Part shown: positions 29,597 to 32,776 of the stretch, in pieces
How positions within the stretch are numbered: position 1 is the first letter of the stretch
How the letters are laid out: each line of letters starts with the position of its first letter
NCBI GenBank assembly: GCA_001969505.1
Contig: LSSK01001601.1
Coordinates: forward strand, 1-32,776
From: Zancudomyces culisetae
Taxonomy: Eukaryota; Kickxellomycota; Harpellomycetes; Harpellales; Legeriomycetaceae
DNA length: 32,776 nt
Direction: 5' to 3'
Notes under the pieces: generated by a model
Databases searched by the model: none
Told to the model about the DNA's origin: nothing
The model's input: the letters and a program-made list of their open reading frames with translations, nothing else
Program-made: the position numbers and the translations under genes

Positions 29597-29787
29597 TTAG
29601 TGACATACTTTTGACCTTATTTCACCATTTTTATCTGTTGCACTCCAACATCCAAATATAACCTCAATAGGTGGTATTTCCAACCTGATATAATGTTTAT
29701 TGAATTTTAGTCGGAAAATAAAGAGGCAAAGTATTGGGTAAAAAAAAAATTATAAGAGCCCTGGCTAAAACTAACACCAATAGTGTT

Positions 29788-31734
29788 TTAAAGTTGAGAA
29801 ATCTCGTGCAAATACGCGCCAAACAACTTGATCCCAGTTACGTAGTTATATTTATCAAGCTTCTCGTTTGTTGAATGCGCACCATCATTCGATCTGCCCA
29901 TAGGCAGCAGCAAAACATTGGACTTGATGGTTTCCTGCAAAGTAATCGTAACGGGGATTGATCCACCCTCTCTGGTCAGCTCGGGGTCTACACCAAATAC
30001 GCTCCTCACGGCTTTTGCGCCTGCAACAAAATTGGGGTGGTTTGGAGAAGCATACCACCAATCTCCACTATGAGAACTCTTGACATCCATCTTGAGTTTG
30101 GTGTTGAGTTTGGCAAACTGATCCTTGATATACTTGGTTGTCAAATCGATTACCTCCTGTGGATCCATGTTCGGAACGGTTCTGATGGAGAATTTTCCAG
30201 TGACTTTTGCAGGAATCACGGTTTTTCTTCCAGGGCTGTAAAACGCGCCTTCTATTCCATGTAGGGAAAGTGCTGGATACCTCCACCTGTGCTGTAGCAT
30301 CTCTTTAGATGTGCTGAAGAGGGTACAATCATACTTTAGATCCTTGATGCTGTCTTCTATTCTGTATGACAGCGTATCGTATGTTTTGTCCTCTTCCTCT
30401 ATTTTTTTTCATTTTTATTTTAATAGTTTCATTTTATGTTTATGCTATCCCGAGATTTGTCAGGTATATTCAGAAAATTAAAACCAAGTGAGTAACCAAC
30501 CTGTTAAAAGAGCAACTCCGTTATAAATCCCCGGAATCAGTATTTTGCCTTTAATATCAACAAGACTGGACATGATCCTGACCAATGCAGTCGTTGGCTC
30601 ATAAATTGTTCCACCAAAAATACCCGAGTGTAAATCAGCAGCGGGTCCCGACACTTCAACCGAAAAGTAATTTATACCTCTTAATCCATATGTCAATCCT
30701 GGTTTCTCTGTACCAAGCCACCCTACATGCATATCGAAAAAGTTATGTATATGTAACATATCCTATTTCCACTTTTAGTTAACTTACCATTGTCACAGAT
30801 ACATATAAAATCTGTTCCACTAAACCATTTATCCCCCTCTTTTTGTAAAAGTTTGTCAAGGTTAACGCTTCCGCTTTCTTCCATGCCTTCAAAGCAAAAC
30901 AACAAGTTAACAGGCAAATCCCGCCCAATTTTTTGGTGTGCTTCAACACACAAAAGCCATCCCACAACTGGCCCCTTGTCATCAGAAGCACCTCGTCCGA
31001 GTAATCGGCCATCTTCAGTCTCAACCAATGTGAATGGGTCAGAATCCCATCCATCGCTTTTTAGAGCTGGTTGAACGTCATAGTGACCATATATAGTCAC
31101 TGTTTTTTTGTTTGGGTCATTACCATATCTACCTAGTATCACTGGTGGTAGAGGCACAACTTTTCCTTCGAGCTCTTGTATTCCAATATCTGCCAGCCTT
31201 ACCCTTTTTTTAATATAAAAAATACAAGCGTTGTGATGAGTTGGTAGGTTGATATTACCTGTTATTTTGTAACATTAACCGACTATTATGTTGGGTTTTC
31301 TAGAGGGGGGGGGGTTGAAAACCAAAATGCTTTCAGCTTTCAGAAATAAACGGCTTTGGAATATGGCGGTGTAGTGAGGGGTTCACACTGCTTAGTTTAA
31401 CGAAATTTAAACCTATATAAAGAAAATATGAACATACTCTGCTCCTAGACCTTCCCATCTAGCCTTGAGCCACTCTGCCATCCTGACAACCTCACCACGG
31501 TGCTCAACATCGGCACTTATACTATATTTGTTATTTGATAAAGTGAAATATCGAGTCAAGGGTACTTTAGAGCAAGTGGGCTTTGTAATATCTGTAATGG
31601 GTAAATAATAATACAATGCGGTGTATATTTTGCTGACAGTACCTAGGGATGGCTACAACCTCCCGAAGCTGCTCAACCAAGTAGCCAGTGTTGGAGTCAA
31701 TGTGATCAAAATATTCCTGAACCGAAACTGTCAT
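29788..31734 (-). CDS. DUG1: Cys-Gly metallodipeptidase Dug1 (M20 family), five exons
   Basis: Cytosolic zinc dipeptidase that splits Cys-Gly in glutathione turnover. Exons are 31734-31643, 31521-31438, 31203-30788, 30722-30501 and 30398-29788, giving 474 residues against 481 in yeast Dug1. Introns start GTACTG, GTATGT, GTAAGT and GTTGGT; three end TAG and one AAAG. All joins keep phase and rebuild conserved text: AIP-SISADVEHRGE, GLGAE-VRLADIGIQ, ICDNG-WLGTEKPG and LLT-EEEDKTYD. Metal and catalytic residues are visible: YGHYDVQP (H99, D101), ASDDKGP (D133/D134), EGMEESGS (E167/E168), CDN, and GAHSTNEK near the C-terminus. RWRYPALSLHG and REGGSIPVT are further M20 signatures. It has four internal introns, the most of any gene here. 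It converges with the YciI-like gene, 191 bases apart. The start MTVSVQEYFDHID matches the family start. Confidence 0.91.
31305..31314. repeat. G10 homopolymer inside DUG1 intron 2
   Basis: A run of ten G on the plus strand is a C10 run in the sense orientation of the 234-base intron. It is not near either splice site. Confidence 0.9.
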
Positions 31735-32776
31735 TTTCAATTAGAGTACTATGAGTATATGTGTAAAACCTGTATTTCGGGGTTTCTAATTGTGAAAAAA
31801 TGGTTAAGAAGAGTGGAGTTTATGCTGCCTTGGTTCGCGATTTCTAATACAATCTTACATTCTAGTTTGTTTCTAAGCGAACGAATTGGGTTTGTTCAAT
31901 TATCTCCTGACCAGCAGAACGTTTTGTTTCATCATTTATTTTCGCGAATCCATTTTAGATTCACGTGGAAAATACAGCTTGGATTCCGAGATCAATCAGA
32001 ATCAGTCTCGCTTATTTTGGTCGATGTGGGATGGGTATACATATCGGTCTATTTATGGAAAGTTAAAATATGCTAAAAAGCGTTACAAAAAGAATAAGCA
32101 AGACAAGACATTACTATACTGCTATTGTGTTTGCAACGATAGGTGTGGATGGAGGGAGAAGGCAAAAAACTATTTTTGCTATGGTAATAACAACATGTAA
32201 TACATGAGTTAGACAATAACAGAAGGAAAACACAGGGTATCGGATATAAAATTTGGCTATACCATTTGTTTTTGCAACACATTACAGTTTAATTTGGGTA
32301 CTGTCTTTCACCTCGGTTGATAAACGCTATAGTAGGGATCAGAAATATTTTATCAGGCTTATATATTGTATCAACTTGTTTTTTCTAACTATTCTGAATT
32401 TGTGTAATTGGTTCGGAGCATAACCGTAACTGTCTCGGATAAATACTCGAGTTAGATGACATGTATTATCTTTTTCGGATGAAAACGTCAATTAGCCTGA
32501 TAAAAAGACATTGGGTTCTATTTAAGTAATAAAATGCTGATCAACACATTACTACTTTTGAATTCTAGTATGAACCAGATAATAATCTCCTCTTTTTTTT
32601 ACTTTCGCTTTACATTTTATGTTGTTTATTGATCTTGATATATTGAATAGTGCTCCACCCAATTAGTAGACAGATGTAAGTCCGAGTGGTTATACCCAAC
32701 TAAGTGCTTCCCACATAAAAACCGCGTTGTATGTCGGTGGTTCCGTTACATTTTTTAGCTAACCACAAATTCCTCA
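31735..32776. other. Upstream region of DUG1, no gene supported
   Basis: About 1 kb up to the right edge. It should contain the DUG1 promoter. Two overlapping plus-strand open frames (starting 31621 and 31886) show no domain, and the first runs through the antisense of DUG1 exon 1. A stretch near 32678-32690 resembles the GAGTGGTT of a tRNA A box, but no cloverleaf follows. Confidence 0.5.

Noticed and set aside
31886-32200. Plus-strand frame of 104 codons upstream of DUG1
   Set aside because: No domain, overlapping alternative frames of equal quality and an odd Lys/Cys/Tyr composition; probably chance.
32678-32755. Possible tRNA near the right edge (GAGTGGTT, then GGTTCCGTT)
   Set aside because: The A-box and B-box look-alikes are badly spaced and no acceptor stem or anticodon arm can be drawn.

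Overview
The window is nuclear DNA of an ascomycete fungus, most likely a yeast of the Saccharomycotina from one of the deeper-branching lineages. The evidence is AT-rich, compact DNA, an inactive-type cytochrome bc1 core 2 subunit, a fungal Ccr4 with leucine-rich repeats, Vps5, Ltn1/Rkr1, Dug1, an Abf2/Gcf1-type mitochondrial HMG protein and Ato-type acetate transporters. CUG codons fall at the invariant leucines of the Ccr4 repeats, so CUG reads as Leu and the CUG-Ser clade is unlikely. I reconstructed 13 short introns in six genes. Their donors are loose and 12 of 13 end in TAG, which does not fit Saccharomyces. I cannot name the species.

Layout, left to right. QCR2 (minus, three exons seen, running off the left edge) and a four-exon gene of unknown function (plus, 1786-2553) diverge. 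The unknown gene overlaps the 3' coding end of VPS5 (minus) by 17 bases. A very large Golgi-type GH38 alpha-mannosidase (minus, 5382-9134) and a mitochondrial HMG-box protein (minus, 9844-10758) follow. After a 2.2-kb gap come two tandem Ato/GPR1-FUN34-YaaH genes (plus), the second with a disrupted N-terminus. Next are a small secreted double-psi beta-barrel protein, CCR4 with a purine-rich leader and two 5' introns (both plus), a CARM1-like arginine methyltransferase and LTN1 (both minus), a mitochondrial YciI-like protein (plus) and DUG1 in five exons (minus). The last 1 kb shows no convincing gene.

Functionally this is mostly housekeeping: respiratory chain, retromer sorting, Golgi glycan trimming, mtDNA packaging, mRNA deadenylation, ribosome-associated quality control and glutathione turnover. 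The transporter pair and the secreted protein, flanked by long intergenic regions, are the accessory part.

The strongest oddity is the GH38 protein. About 200 residues with four predicted membrane spans sit inside its C-terminal region, and recognisable mannosidase II sequence lies on both sides. Others are the CARM1/PRMT4-like enzyme, a type absent from Saccharomyces, the 26-nt frame interruption in the second Ato gene, the near-exclusive TAG splice acceptors, and the unrecognised four-exon gene. I saw no tRNA, rRNA, CRISPR array or intact transposon by eye.
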